From contig JAHHIJ010000046.1 in NCBI GenBank assembly GCA_019358985.1, positions 1-46,735 of the forward strand: 46,735 nucleotides of DNA, written 5' to 3'. Positions 31,588-39,502 of this stretch are shown piece after piece. A program made the translations under genes and the position numbers. Position 1 is the stretch's first letter, and every line of letters begins with the position of its first letter. The notes under the pieces were generated by a model, which was given only the letters and a program-made list of their open reading frames with translations, made no database searches and had not been told where the DNA came from. Source of the stretch: Tolypothrix brevis GSE-NOS-MK-07-07A. Lineage in GTDB: Bacteria; Cyanobacteriota; Cyanobacteriia; Cyanobacteriales; Nostocaceae.

Positions 31588-32373
31588 ATGAATAAACCAT
31601 TAATTGAACTTAAAGGTGTTTCTAAATCCTTTGGTGACAATATAGTTTTAGATGATGTAGACTTGACAATTTACCAAGGAGAAGCATTAGGAATTATTGG
31701 TCCTAGCGGCACTGGTAAATCAACTATTTTAAGGATAATTGCAGGATTAACGGCTCCCGACGCTGGAGAAATTTATGTACAAGGGGTACGAAGAGAAGGT
31801 TTAATAGAAGATGGTGTCGATCCGGTTGGTATTGGGATGGTGTTTCAGCAGGCAGCATTATTCGATTCATTGACAGTCGAGCAAAATGTCGGATTTTTAC
31901 TTTATCAATACTCAAAAATGTCGCGATCGCGTATTCGAGAATTGGTTGAAGAAAAATTGGACATGGTAGGTTTGCCAGGAATCGGTTCGCTCTACCCTAG
32001 TGAACTTTCCGGAGGAATGCGAAAACGTGTCAGTTTTGCCCGTGCGGTTGTGTCCAACCCAGACAACCCACAAGAAGGACCAGCAATTTTACTATACGAT
32101 GAGCCGACAGCCGGACTTGACCCAATTGCCTCTACAGTAATAGAAGATTTAATTCGCCAATTACAATGTACTCAGGGAGTCTGTGGTAGTTATGCCATTG
32201 TTACCCACCAAGACAGTACTATTCGTCGTACCGCTGATCGAGTTATTTTTCTTTATCAAGGTAAAGTGCAATGGCAAGGTAATATAGATGAACTTGAAAA
32301 TACAGAACATCCTTTAATTAGACAATTCCTCAGTGGGAGTGTGCATGGACCGATTCATGTCGGGGTCAGCTAG
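31588..32373 (+). CDS. mlaF: MlaF/TGD3-type ABC ATPase of lipid transport
   Basis: 261 residues from ATG 31588 (MNKPLIELKGVSKSFGD). The frame is open further upstream, but that part is low-complexity spacer. Walker A GPSGTGKST (38-46), Q-loop FQQAALFDSLTVEQNV, signature LSGGMRKRVSFARA (140-153), and Walker B ILLYDEPTAGLDP (167-179). LSGGM instead of LSGGQ and the CTQGVCGSYAIVTHQ region are usual for the Mla/TGD3 group. It powers phospholipid movement between membranes. The MCE protein gene follows 17 bp later; the MlaE/TGD1 permease is not adjacent. Confidence 0.9.
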   Translation: MNKPLIELKGVSKSFGDNIVLDDVDLTIYQGEALGIIGPSGTGKSTILRIIAGLTAPDAGEIYVQGVRREGLIEDGVDPVGIGMVFQQAALFDSLTVEQNVGFLLYQYSKMSRSRIRELVEEKLDMVGLPGIGSLYPSELSGGMRKRVSFARAVVSNPDNPQEGPAILLYDEPTAGLDPIASTVIEDLIRQLQCTQGVCGSYAIVTHQDSTIRRTADRVIFLYQGKVQWQGNIDELENTEHPLIRQFLSGSVHGPIHVGVS

Positions 32374-32390
32374 ATGGTAGAAGGAGAAAA

Positions 32391-33878
32391 ATGCGATCGC
32401 GAACATTTAGAGAGGGTTCTGTAGGGTTATTACTTTTGGCAGGATTAGGAGTCTTTGGACTTATTCTGCTATGGTTGAATAGAGTTACTACATCTCAACG
32501 TTCATACAAAGTTATTATCGAGTTTGCTAACGCCACCGGAATGCAAAAGGGAACACTTGTTCGCTATCGTGGGGTGAAAGTAGGAAGTATTTCCAAAATT
32601 CAACCTGGTTTAAATAACGTTGAAGTGGAAATTGATATTTCTCAACCTGAATTGAAAATCCCCCGTGATGTATTAGTTGAAGCTAATCAGTCCGGTTTGA
32701 TTAGCGAAAGCATTATCGACATTACACCAAAAGCAACGCTAGTTCAAGCAACTGATATCGCTAAACCCACAGAAAAAAATTGCAATCCCCAGATTATCGT
32801 CTGCAATGGATCTCGCTTAAAAGGTCAGGTTGGCATCAGCGTTGATGAGCTTATTCGCAGTTCAACTACGCTATCTGTTGCATACAGTAATCCGAAATTT
32901 TATAACACTGTCAATAAAACCCTGGAAAGCACATCCCAAGCAGCTGCCAACATAGCGGATTTAAGTCGAGAACTCAAGGTTTTAAGCAAAAGCGCACAGC
33001 AACAATTAGGCACATTTTCCGCCACAGCTAATTCAGTGCAACGGGCAACAGATAAACTGAGTACATCCACCAGTCAAACAGTAAATCAATTCGGTACGAC
33101 CGCCAAGCAATTTAGCACAACCGCAACTGAATTTGGTACAACCGCAAAAACTATTAGTTCGACTGCAAATCAAGCAAAAAGTTTGGTGACAAACCTCGAT
33201 AATTTGGTAACAACAAATCGCTCAACACTAGTTGGTACTTTAAATAATCTTAGCCAAGCCAGCAATGAATTGCGTGTTACAGTCAGCAGTTTATCACCAA
33301 CTGTCAATCGCTTCACTCAAGGAAAATTACTAGAAAACTTAGAAACTCTCTCGACAAATGCAGCGCAAGCATCAACTAATTTACGCGATGCTACCAAAAC
33401 CTTCAACGATCCAAATAACCGACTGCTATTGCAACAAACTTTAGATTCAGCACGGGTAACATTTGAAAATACCCAAAAAATTACATCTGATTTAGATGAG
33501 TTGACTGGTGATCCCGCTTTTAGAAATAATTTGCGGCAATTGGTGAATGGTTTAAGTACTTTGGTTTCTTCCACAGAGCAGATGCAACAGCAAGTGCGAA
33601 TTGCTGATACTTTAGACTCTTTTAAAACATCTGTTAATAAATCAGATTTGGTTATTCCTGCCCCAACGGCAACCCAAAAGGTGATGATTATTAATATGTC
33701 ACCTGCTGAAGAGAAAAGTGCTGCGAAAAAGCCAGAAATTACAATTAGTTTAAGTACTTCCACTTCATCTCAAAAACGCTTATTGAAGCAATTGCGCGAC
33801 TATAAAGAGCAGCAAAATAACCTTTCTCTGTCTAAACAAGAAGAAAAGACAGAATTTGAGTTGACAACTGATAACTAA
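32391..33878 (+). CDS. MCE-domain lipid transport protein (MlaD/TGD2-like)
   Basis: 495 residues. One N-terminal transmembrane segment (SVGLLLLAGLGVFGLILLWL, residues 10-29), then the MCE domain (about 35-115) with FANATGMQKGTLVRYRGVKV and SGLISESIIDITP. A long Ser/Thr/Ala-rich helical region (about 150-430) follows, with repeated FGTTAKQFSTTATEFGTTAK units forming a coiled coil or needle that can span the periplasm. Substrate is lipid by family. Operon with mlaF. Longer than E. coli MlaD, as is normal in cyanobacteria. Confidence 0.9.
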   Translation: MRSRTFREGSVGLLLLAGLGVFGLILLWLNRVTTSQRSYKVIIEFANATGMQKGTLVRYRGVKVGSISKIQPGLNNVEVEIDISQPELKIPRDVLVEANQSGLISESIIDITPKATLVQATDIAKPTEKNCNPQIIVCNGSRLKGQVGISVDELIRSSTTLSVAYSNPKFYNTVNKTLESTSQAAANIADLSRELKVLSKSAQQQLGTFSATANSVQRATDKLSTSTSQTVNQFGTTAKQFSTTATEFGTTAKTISSTANQAKSLVTNLDNLVTTNRSTLVGTLNNLSQASNELRVTVSSLSPTVNRFTQGKLLENLETLSTNAAQASTNLRDATKTFNDPNNRLLLQQTLDSARVTFENTQKITSDLDELTGDPAFRNNLRQLVNGLSTLVSSTEQMQQQVRIADTLDSFKTSVNKSDLVIPAPTATQKVMIINMSPAEEKSAAKKPEITISLSTSTSSQKRLLKQLRDYKEQQNNLSLSKQEEKTEFELTTDN

Positions 33879-33907
33879 GTACTGGAGTGTAAATAAACGC
33901 TCTTAAA

Positions 33908-33957
33908 CGTAGTAAGGGTTGAAGCCCTTAAAATTGAGCGGTAAACCGCTCACTACG
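33908..33957. repeat. GTAGT...ACTAC hairpin repeat, copy 1
   Basis: CGTAGTAAGGGTTGAAGCCC and GAGCGGTAAACCGCTCACTA form two side-by-side hairpins enclosed by GTAGT/ACTAC. The same outline, GTAGTAAGC...GCTTACTAC, recurs at 42782-42827. Dispersed repeat after the MCE gene. Confidence 0.6.
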
Positions 33958-34009
33958 AGTTATACCATTCCACATTAATAGCGATACATATGAATCTTGT
34001 AGAGACGCC

Positions 34010-34141
34010 AAATTTGGTTCGGTTAAGGCAAGAGACGCAAGGGAATCGCCGTCTTTACAATAAAAAGTCCTTTGTAGAGACGGCGCCTTGCGTCTTTGTG
34101 ATCTATAATTTTCATCAAAAAATCTTATCCGAACCGTATTG
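34010..34141. mobile_element. Family C MITE, inverted copy
   Basis: Reads GGTTCGGTTAAGGCAAGAGA ... TTATCCGAACCGTATTG and is the inverted counterpart of 38224-38359, sharing GACGCAAGGGAATCGCCGTC, GATCTATAATTTTCATCAAA and the CCGAACCGTATTG end. On both sides stands GTAGAGACGCCAAATTT, i.e. the element sits in, or duplicated, a GTAGAGACGCC palindromic repeat. Confidence 0.7.
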
Positions 34142-34451
34142 GTAGAGACGCCAAATTTGGCATCTCTACATATCTGTGATTTGTATCAAGGTTTTTGTGA
34201 AAGGGTATTAGTGGGACTTAAACATTTTTGAAATCAAAATAAGCCTCAAATCCTTGTAGGGCAAGGGAAATACCCCAAATACTCAAAAATTCCTGAAACC
34301 CATGTATATCAAGAAACTAGGCAAAACGATGTGAAAGTCTCCTCCCATATACATTGTTCCTATTCACCGCTGACTACAAACAGCAGTTAATTTTTATCTT
34401 TCAAAAGTAATAAAAGAAAGTTCTTGTTGCACCCTGAATGCTTTGAACTTT

Positions 34452-34588
34452 AAATTAAATTATACCTTTTGCAAAGTCTTTATCTACATTTAGGGAGATG
34501 GAAAAAAGTTATTGTTGGGCGCAGGACTATTTGATATCCAAATTAAATTATACTTTTTGGAAAGCCTTTATCTACATTTAGGCAGATG
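34452..34588. repeat. Imperfect 49-bp direct repeat, 88 bp apart
   Basis: AAATTAAATTATACCTTTTG plus CAAAGTCTTTATCTACATTT AGGGAGATG (34452-34500) recurs as AAATTAAATTATACTTTTTG plus GAAAGCCTTTATCTACATTT AGGCAGATG (34540-34588), with only a few differences. The rest of 33958-34785 has no supported gene. Confidence 0.7.
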
Positions 34589-34785
34589 TATAATGCGAGA
34601 ATTAATGTATAAATTTGGAATTCAACATTTTTGCCAACCTGCACTAGTACCGCGAACTGCTTTCATTTCGGTTTTCTCTACAAGCAGACGATCGCTCCAA
34701 TTATCTCATCCGCGCAAAAACCGACTGCTTAGGTGAAAGCGTCTGCGTAATTACAAATATCATCTACTTCGATCTAAAAAATTCA

Positions 34786-35010
34786 ATGGGTACACTACGC
34801 GATTTTATTTTACGCCTAGTTGGTCTAGAAACTGAGGAATCTCGATTAGGCGACTCATACAACAGCAAACCATGTTCTCAAACTTCTAACTGTCTGGAAA
34901 AACAGCTTTATAGACAACTGCGGCAAGCTAAACAATTACCCTTGCCTTCTGTTGAAGAGGTGGAAGTTTTAGATGAGATAAATAAGATATCCGAAATATC
35001 CGAAGCTTGA
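34786..35010 (+). CDS. Hypothetical 74-aa protein
   Basis: MGTLRDFILRLVGLETEESR begins a small acidic protein with Leu/Val-rich amphipathic ends and a mid-section with two Cys. No family recognised and no strong Shine-Dalgarno. Length, codon use and isolated position make it a plausible but unproven gene. Confidence 0.4.
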   Translation: MGTLRDFILRLVGLETEESRLGDSYNSKPCSQTSNCLEKQLYRQLRQAKQLPLPSVEEVEVLDEINKISEISEA

Positions 35011-35118
35011 ACAATTTATCATACCAACGTCAGATGACGAACTAGATAAAAACTACAATTGGGTATTGGGGATTGAGAATTGGGTTTCTCCCCCTTCCCC
35101 TTTCCCCTCTTCAATGCC

Positions 35119-35415
35119 CTAATTCCAATCTTGCTCTTCTTTTTTGCCGCGAGTTTTGTAAATCTTGGCAAAGTTGTGAATTTGGCGGGTTTTGTGATAG
35201 AGTTCAGCTTCCGTCAAACCCCAAGTCAGCAAGACTCGATCTAAAGCCTGTTGAATGTCTCTCGCACCAGGAAAACCTTGATAACGGATTCGCAATCTAG
35301 CAAGTTCTGCTAAATTGTAATCTGTTTGCCCTTCAGATAGTAAAATATCTATTAGAGGGCGATCGCGATTGTAAAGGGGATGTTGTTGGTCTTTCCCTGG
35401 TGATGTGTCTGTCAT
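35119..35415 (-). CDS. DUF3288 family protein
   Basis: 98 residues matching the cyanobacterial DUF3288 pattern: KDQQHPLYNRDRPLIDILLS, then NLAELARLRIRYQGFPGARD and LLTWGLTEAELYHKTRQIH. Small soluble protein of unknown function, conserved in most cyanobacteria. Single gene, divergent from clpC, with which it shares a 252-bp upstream region. Confidence 0.85.
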   Translation of the reverse strand: MTDTSPGKDQQHPLYNRDRPLIDILLSEGQTDYNLAELARLRIRYQGFPGARDIQQALDRVLLTWGLTEAELYHKTRQIHNFAKIYKTRGKKEEQDWN

Positions 35416-35667
35416 AATTTACACCGATTTTAAATTTTATTTTTGCAAAGGTTTAAGAGCCAAAACTTATTATTTTGGTCTTTCACAGGCTCTCCAGCCT
35501 CTCCAATCTACTACTAGACGGCAACCACACCTGAGCCTTACGGCTCTCACTACTGCCACTTCACTTTAAATAAAGATACATTGTCCTTAAGAAAATACAT
35601 GAAAGTTTAAAAAGAGTGAAGATTATTTTCACTCTCAGCGTAAGCAGCAAGGGAGCAAGAACCCGTT

Positions 35668-38118
35668 ATGTTTGAACACTTCACTTCCGAAGCCATTAGA
35701 GTAATTATGTTAGCTCAGGAGGAGGCTCGGCGCCTGGGACACAACTTTGTCGGCACAGAACAGATTCTCCTGGGCTTGATGGGAGAAGGAACTGGGGTGG
35801 CTGCAAAAGTCCTAACTGAGTTGGGTGTTATCCTCAAAGACGCACGTCGAGAAGTAGAAAAAATCATTGGTCGCGGTAGTGGCTTCGTACCACCAGAAAT
35901 TCCCTTTACACCAAAGGTAAAAAGCCTATTTGAGCAATCATTTAAAGAAGCTCGTAGTCTGGGACACAACTACATAAACACAGAACACCTGCTTTTGGGA
36001 TTGACTGAAGCTGGTGAGGGTGTTGCTGCCAAAGTCCTGCAAAATCTGGGAGTTGAGCTACAGACTATTCGCAGTGCAGTCATTCGCCGTTTGGGTGATG
36101 ATCCAAGCGTTACCGCAGGTGGTGGTGGTCAAAAACGCAACCAAAATCTGAGTATAGAAGAGTTTGGCAGAAATCTCACCAAACTAGCCAAAGAAGGCAA
36201 GATTGACCCTGTAGTTGGTCGAGAAAAAGAAATTGAGCGTGCGGTGCAAATTCTCGGTCGCCGTACCAAGAATAACCCAGTGTTGATTGGGGAACCAGGA
36301 GTTGGCAAAACAGCGATCGCCGAAGGTCTAGCACAACGCATTATAAATCAAGATGTGCCCGATATTTTGCAAGATAAGCAAGTTATCAGTCTAGACATGG
36401 GATCGGTGGTGTCAGGTACTCGCTTCCGTGGCGATTTTGAAGAACGCCTGAAGAAAATCATGGAGGAAGTCCGCACGGCGGGTAATATCATCCTCGTGAT
36501 CGATGAAATTCATACCCTTGTTGGTGCTGGTGGCACAGAAGGCGGCTTGGATGCTTCTAACATCCTCAAGCCAGCATTAGCGCGGGGTGAACTTCAGTGC
36601 TTGGGAGCAACCACACTTGATGAGTATCGCAAGCACATCGAACGCGATGCGGCTCTAGAGCGGCGTTTCCAACCGATTATGGTCGGGGAACCCACTGTGC
36701 CAGAAACCATCGAGATTCTACAGGGCTTGCGGAGCGTTTACGAGCAGCACCACAGAGTCACAATTTCTGATGCAGCCCTACAAGCTGCGGCTGAATTGTC
36801 AGACCGCTATATTAGCGATCGCTTTCTCCCAGATAAAGCGATAGACTTGATTGATGAAGCCGGTTCTCGCGTTCGTTTGCGGAACTCGATGTCCTCCAAC
36901 AACAAAGAACTCAAACGCCAATTAATCAGCATTTGCAAAGCTAAAGACGAAGCCGTCAGACTTCAAGATTTTGACAAAGCCGGACAAATGCGCGATCGAC
37001 AGTTAGAAATTGAAGCGCAACTGCAATTAGAATCAGAAAGCGAGACAAATTTCCACGGAATCGTTGACGAGGAAGACATCGCCCAAATCGTCGCTTCCTG
37101 GACTGGTGTACCCGTCAACAAGCTGACCGAATCTGAGTCAGAGTTGCTTCTACACTTAGAAGATACTCTCCACCAACGGCTTATCGGTCAAGAGCAAGCT
37201 GTCACCTCAGTATCTCGCGCCATTCGTCGCGCTAGAGTTGGCTTAAAGAATCCCAACCGTCCCATCGCTAGCTTTATTTTCTCTGGTCCCACCGGAGTTG
37301 GTAAAACTGAGTTAGCAAAATCATTAGCGAGTTACTTCTTCAGTTCGGAAGAAGCAATGATTCGTCTGGATATGTCGGAATATATGGAACGCCACACCGT
37401 TTCTAAGTTAATTGGCTCGCCTCCTGGTTACGTCGGATACGACGAAGGCGGACAACTAACCGAAGCCGTGCGCCGCAGACCATACACAGTACTGCTTTTC
37501 GACGAAATCGAAAAAGCACACCCCGATGTATTCAATATGCTGCTGCAAATCTTAGATGACGGTCATCTCAGCGATGCGAAAGGTCGCAAGGTGGACTTTA
37601 AGAACACCTTGATTATCTTGACTTCTAACATCGGTTCTAAGGTGATTTCAAAAGGTGGTGGTGGTTTAGGCTTCGATTTCACAGAAAACGCAGCCGAGGC
37701 TAATTACACCCGCATCAAAGCTTTGGTGAACGAAGAATTGAAGGCTTACTTCCGTCCTGAGTTTCTCAACCGTCTGGATGAAATTATCGTCTTCACTCAG
37801 TTGAACAAAGAAGAAGTGAAGCAAATCGCCGAAATCATGCTGCGCGAAGTTGCAGGTCGCTTGACCGAAAAGGGAATTACCTTAGAAGTCACAGAACGCT
37901 TTAAAGAGCGTGTCCTACAAGAAGGTTATGACCCCACCTACGGTGCTAGACCCTTACGTAGGGCGATTATGCGCCTTTTGGAAGATTCTCTCGCGGAAGC
38001 GATGCTATCAGGTCAAGTCGTCGATGGAGACTCAGCCATTGTTGACGTTGACGACGACGGTCAAGTGGTAGTACGCAAGTCAGAAAAACGCGAGTTGTTA
38101 TTAACGAGTGTTGGCTAA
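35668..38118 (+). CDS. clpC: ClpC, Hsp100 AAA+ chaperone of the Clp protease
   Basis: 816 residues, near the usual 820-825 of cyanobacterial ClpC. Double Clp-N domain (1-145) with [20 protein letters not shown] and the [14 protein letters not shown] repeats. First AAA+ domain has Walker A GEPGVGKT (208-215) and [16 protein letters not shown]/middle region (about 415-455) follows. The second AAA+ domain has [28 protein letters not shown] and [14 protein letters not shown]. It unfolds substrates for ClpP proteases and is essential in cyanobacteria and plastids. Monocistronic with its own terminator. Confidence 0.98.
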   Translation: MFEHFTSEAIRVIMLAQEEARRLGHNFVGTEQILLGLMGEGTGVAAKVLTELGVILKDARREVEKIIGRGSGFVPPEIPFTPKVKSLFEQSFKEARSLGHNYINTEHLLLGLTEAGEGVAAKVLQNLGVELQTIRSAVIRRLGDDPSVTAGGGGQKRNQNLSIEEFGRNLTKLAKEGKIDPVVGREKEIERAVQILGRRTKNNPVLIGEPGVGKTAIAEGLAQRIINQDVPDILQDKQVISLDMGSVVSGTRFRGDFEERLKKIMEEVRTAGNIILVIDEIHTLVGAGGTEGGLDASNILKPALARGELQCLGATTLDEYRKHIERDAALERRFQPIMVGEPTVPETIEILQGLRSVYEQHHRVTISDAALQAAAELSDRYISDRFLPDKAIDLIDEAGSRVRLRNSMSSNNKELKRQLISICKAKDEAVRLQDFDKAGQMRDRQLEIEAQLQLESESETNFHGIVDEEDIAQIVASWTGVPVNKLTESESELLLHLEDTLHQRLIGQEQAVTSVSRAIRRARVGLKNPNRPIASFIFSGPTGVGKTELAKSLASYFFSSEEAMIRLDMSEYMERHTVSKLIGSPPGYVGYDEGGQLTEAVRRRPYTVLLFDEIEKAHPDVFNMLLQILDDGHLSDAKGRKVDFKNTLIILTSNIGSKVISKGGGGLGFDFTENAAEANYTRIKALVNEELKAYFRPEFLNRLDEIIVFTQLNKEEVKQIAEIMLREVAGRLTEKGITLEVTERFKERVLQEGYDPTYGARPLRRAIMRLLEDSLAEAMLSGQVVDGDSAIVDVDDDGQVVVRKSEKRELLLTSVG

Positions 38119-38161
38119 TTTATCCCAAATCACTTTTTGCTTGAATTAAGTATAATTTTGA

Positions 38162-38189
38162 CCCCTAGTAGAAATATTAGGGGTTTTTT
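38162..38189 (+). terminator. Rho-independent terminator of clpC
   Basis: CCCCTA-GTAGAAATA-TTAGGGG followed by TTTTTTG, 44 bp after the clpC stop codon. Confidence 0.85.
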
Positions 38190-38223
38190 GTATGGCTGAT
38201 AACAACTGTTACAGGACATGTCT

Positions 38224-38359
38224 CAATACGGTTCGGATAAGATTTTTTGATGAAAATTATAGATCACAAAGACGCAAGGGAATCGCCGTCTTTACAATAA
38301 TAAGCCCTTTGTAGAGACGGCGATTCCCTTGCGTCTCCTGCCCTAACCGAACCGTATTG
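38224..38359. mobile_element. Family C MITE with perfect 10-bp target duplication
   Basis: 136 bp with 13-bp perfect terminal inverted repeats CAATACGGTTCGG / CCGAACCGTATTG. It is flanked on both sides by GGACATGTCT (38214-38223 and 38360-38369). Inside is an inverted pair, GACGCAAGGGAATCGCCGTC and GACGGCGATTCCCTTGCGTC. No coding capacity. The intact duplication shows a recent insertion. Confidence 0.9.
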
Positions 38360-38378
38360 GGACATGTCTGGCAAATCC

Positions 38379-38517
38379 CAATACGCTTGGTGTTAAGCCT
38401 AGAAATAAAATAACGTAGGTTCGGTGAAGCGAAGCGTAACCCAACATTTGCGCGTTATTCGTTGGGTTTCACTTCGTTCCACCCAACCTACAATTATTCT
38501 TAACACCAAGCGTATTG
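38379..38517. mobile_element. Second CAATACG-ended MITE with perfect 10-bp target duplication
   Basis: 139 bp with 19-bp perfect inverted repeats CAATACGCTTGGTGTTAAG / CTTAACACCAAGCGTATTG. Flanked by TGGCAAATCC at 38369-38378 and 38518-38527. Internal arms GTAGGTTCGGTGAAGCGAAG and CTTCGTTCCACCCAACCTAC pair loosely. Same end sequence and duplication length as its neighbour, so the same transposase type is likely. Confidence 0.9.
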
Positions 38518-38535
38518 TGGCAAATCCTACATACA

Positions 38536-38648
38536 TTAGACACAATTCGAGTAGAAATTAATCCCGAAACCCTTGATTAGACGTAGCAATGCTACGTCTC
38601 TACATTCTTTTCGGTTAACGCATAATTAATTTCCACTCCTATGTCTAT
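38536..38648. mobile_element. Family B MITE copy
   Basis: Ends TTAGACA...GTAGAAATTAAT and ATTAATTTCCACTCCTATGT-CTA are imperfect inverted repeats. The core is TAGACGTAGCAATGCTACGT followed by CTCTAC, and the copy carries the CCGAAACCCTTGATTAG block of the family. It lies 18 bp after the second family C element. Confidence 0.65.
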
Positions 38649-38699
38649 TCTTAGGACTTACGCTTTTAGGACAAAAAAACGAACCGCACTTAGCTTTAT

Positions 38700-38829
38700 G
38701 TTTATTTTAAATATAATGCGCGATCGCATGAGCGTGATTTAATGGTTTGAGGTGGGAAATAAAGTGTAATGCATTTTCTTTTTAGGAAGCGAACCACCGG
38801 GTTAAGTTCAAAGGCATACCCGGTTTTTT
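38700..38829 (+). ncRNA. Candidate small RNA with terminator
   Basis: A TATAAT box (38712-38717) in an AT-rich context is followed about 80 bases later by an intrinsic terminator: ACCGGGT (38796-38802), ACCCGGT (38818-38824), then a T-run. No start codon and frame of any length fit between them. A transcript of about 100 nt would end just before the tail of the convergent secreted-peptide gene. Confidence 0.45.
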
Positions 38830-38839
38830 CGCGTTTTAT

Positions 38840-39001
38840 TTACCCCAGGAGGTACAAGCAATCTTCACGGCGACCAGCCCCACGATAAGTACAATCACTT
38901 ATTGCATTACGTAAGCCATAGTTGGGTAATTTGTGGGCATTTGCTAGCGCTGGCATCGTCAAGGCGATGGCGCTAATCAAAAAAACTGCTAAAATTTTCA
39001 T
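38840..39001 (-). CDS. 53-aa secreted peptide
   Basis: MKILAVFLISAIALTMPALA is a clear signal peptide (cleavage after NA or LA), followed by a short mature part beginning HKLPNYGLRNAI with Cys in SDCTYRG and EDCLYLLG. Two Cys could make one disulphide. The mature peptide would be about 31 residues and basic. The signal peptide makes a real gene likely although it is short. I do not recognise a named family. Confidence 0.7.
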   Translation of the reverse strand: MKILAVFLISAIALTMPALANAHKLPNYGLRNAISDCTYRGAGRREDCLYLLG

Positions 39002-39502
39002 TGGTTTAGCTACTCAGATATTTAATTCATCAGGATTAATGAGCTAATACCGGGTGCTTTCTCAAAATTTGTTCAGTCTTTAACTTGCCTTAATGGCGGT
39101 TTGGTGCGGTTAAACAGGTCATAAGCGTGATAGTTAAAAAAATCAGCATATTCTTTGAGCAACGGAATATTCACATTTGCTATGAATTGCGGCTGTAAAT
39201 GTTTATCACAGCAATCAAAGTTAGTAAATCAAAAAGTTCACCTTTTATAGCGATCGCTTTTCGGTTAAGTATTTGTTTTAACTACTATCAAATAATTTAA
39301 ATTTTTAGGAGTTAGGCATTGGCATACATCACCAGATGTGGATTATCTCTTTGGTTATCTAGCTGACGTAGAGCTAGATTAAATCGTCAAATTCTTGGCT
39401 TTTGAACATGTATGTGATTCAAATGAGAACCGCTATATTTTAAATGGGTGGTTTATTTTCACTCCTATGTCTAGTCATTAACCGGACTTGAAGTTAGACC
39501 TA
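39002..39502. other. Gene-poor stretch with repeat fragments
   Basis: Contains the inverse copy of the 2099 repeat (about 39407-39437) and a solo family B end (TTATTTTCACTCCTATGTCT at about 39454). On the minus strand, 39073-39230 is open without an ATG and reads as a possible gene fragment (...PLLKEYADFFNYHAYDLFNR...), family unknown. Nothing else supported. Confidence 0.4.

Noticed and set aside
31335-31595. 86-codon frame before mlaF
   Set aside because: Overlaps low-complexity spacer and the mlaF start in another frame; no family resemblance.
34512-34736. 74-codon frame in the gap before 34786
   Set aside because: Contains the second copy of the 49-bp direct repeat and shows no protein-like conservation pattern.
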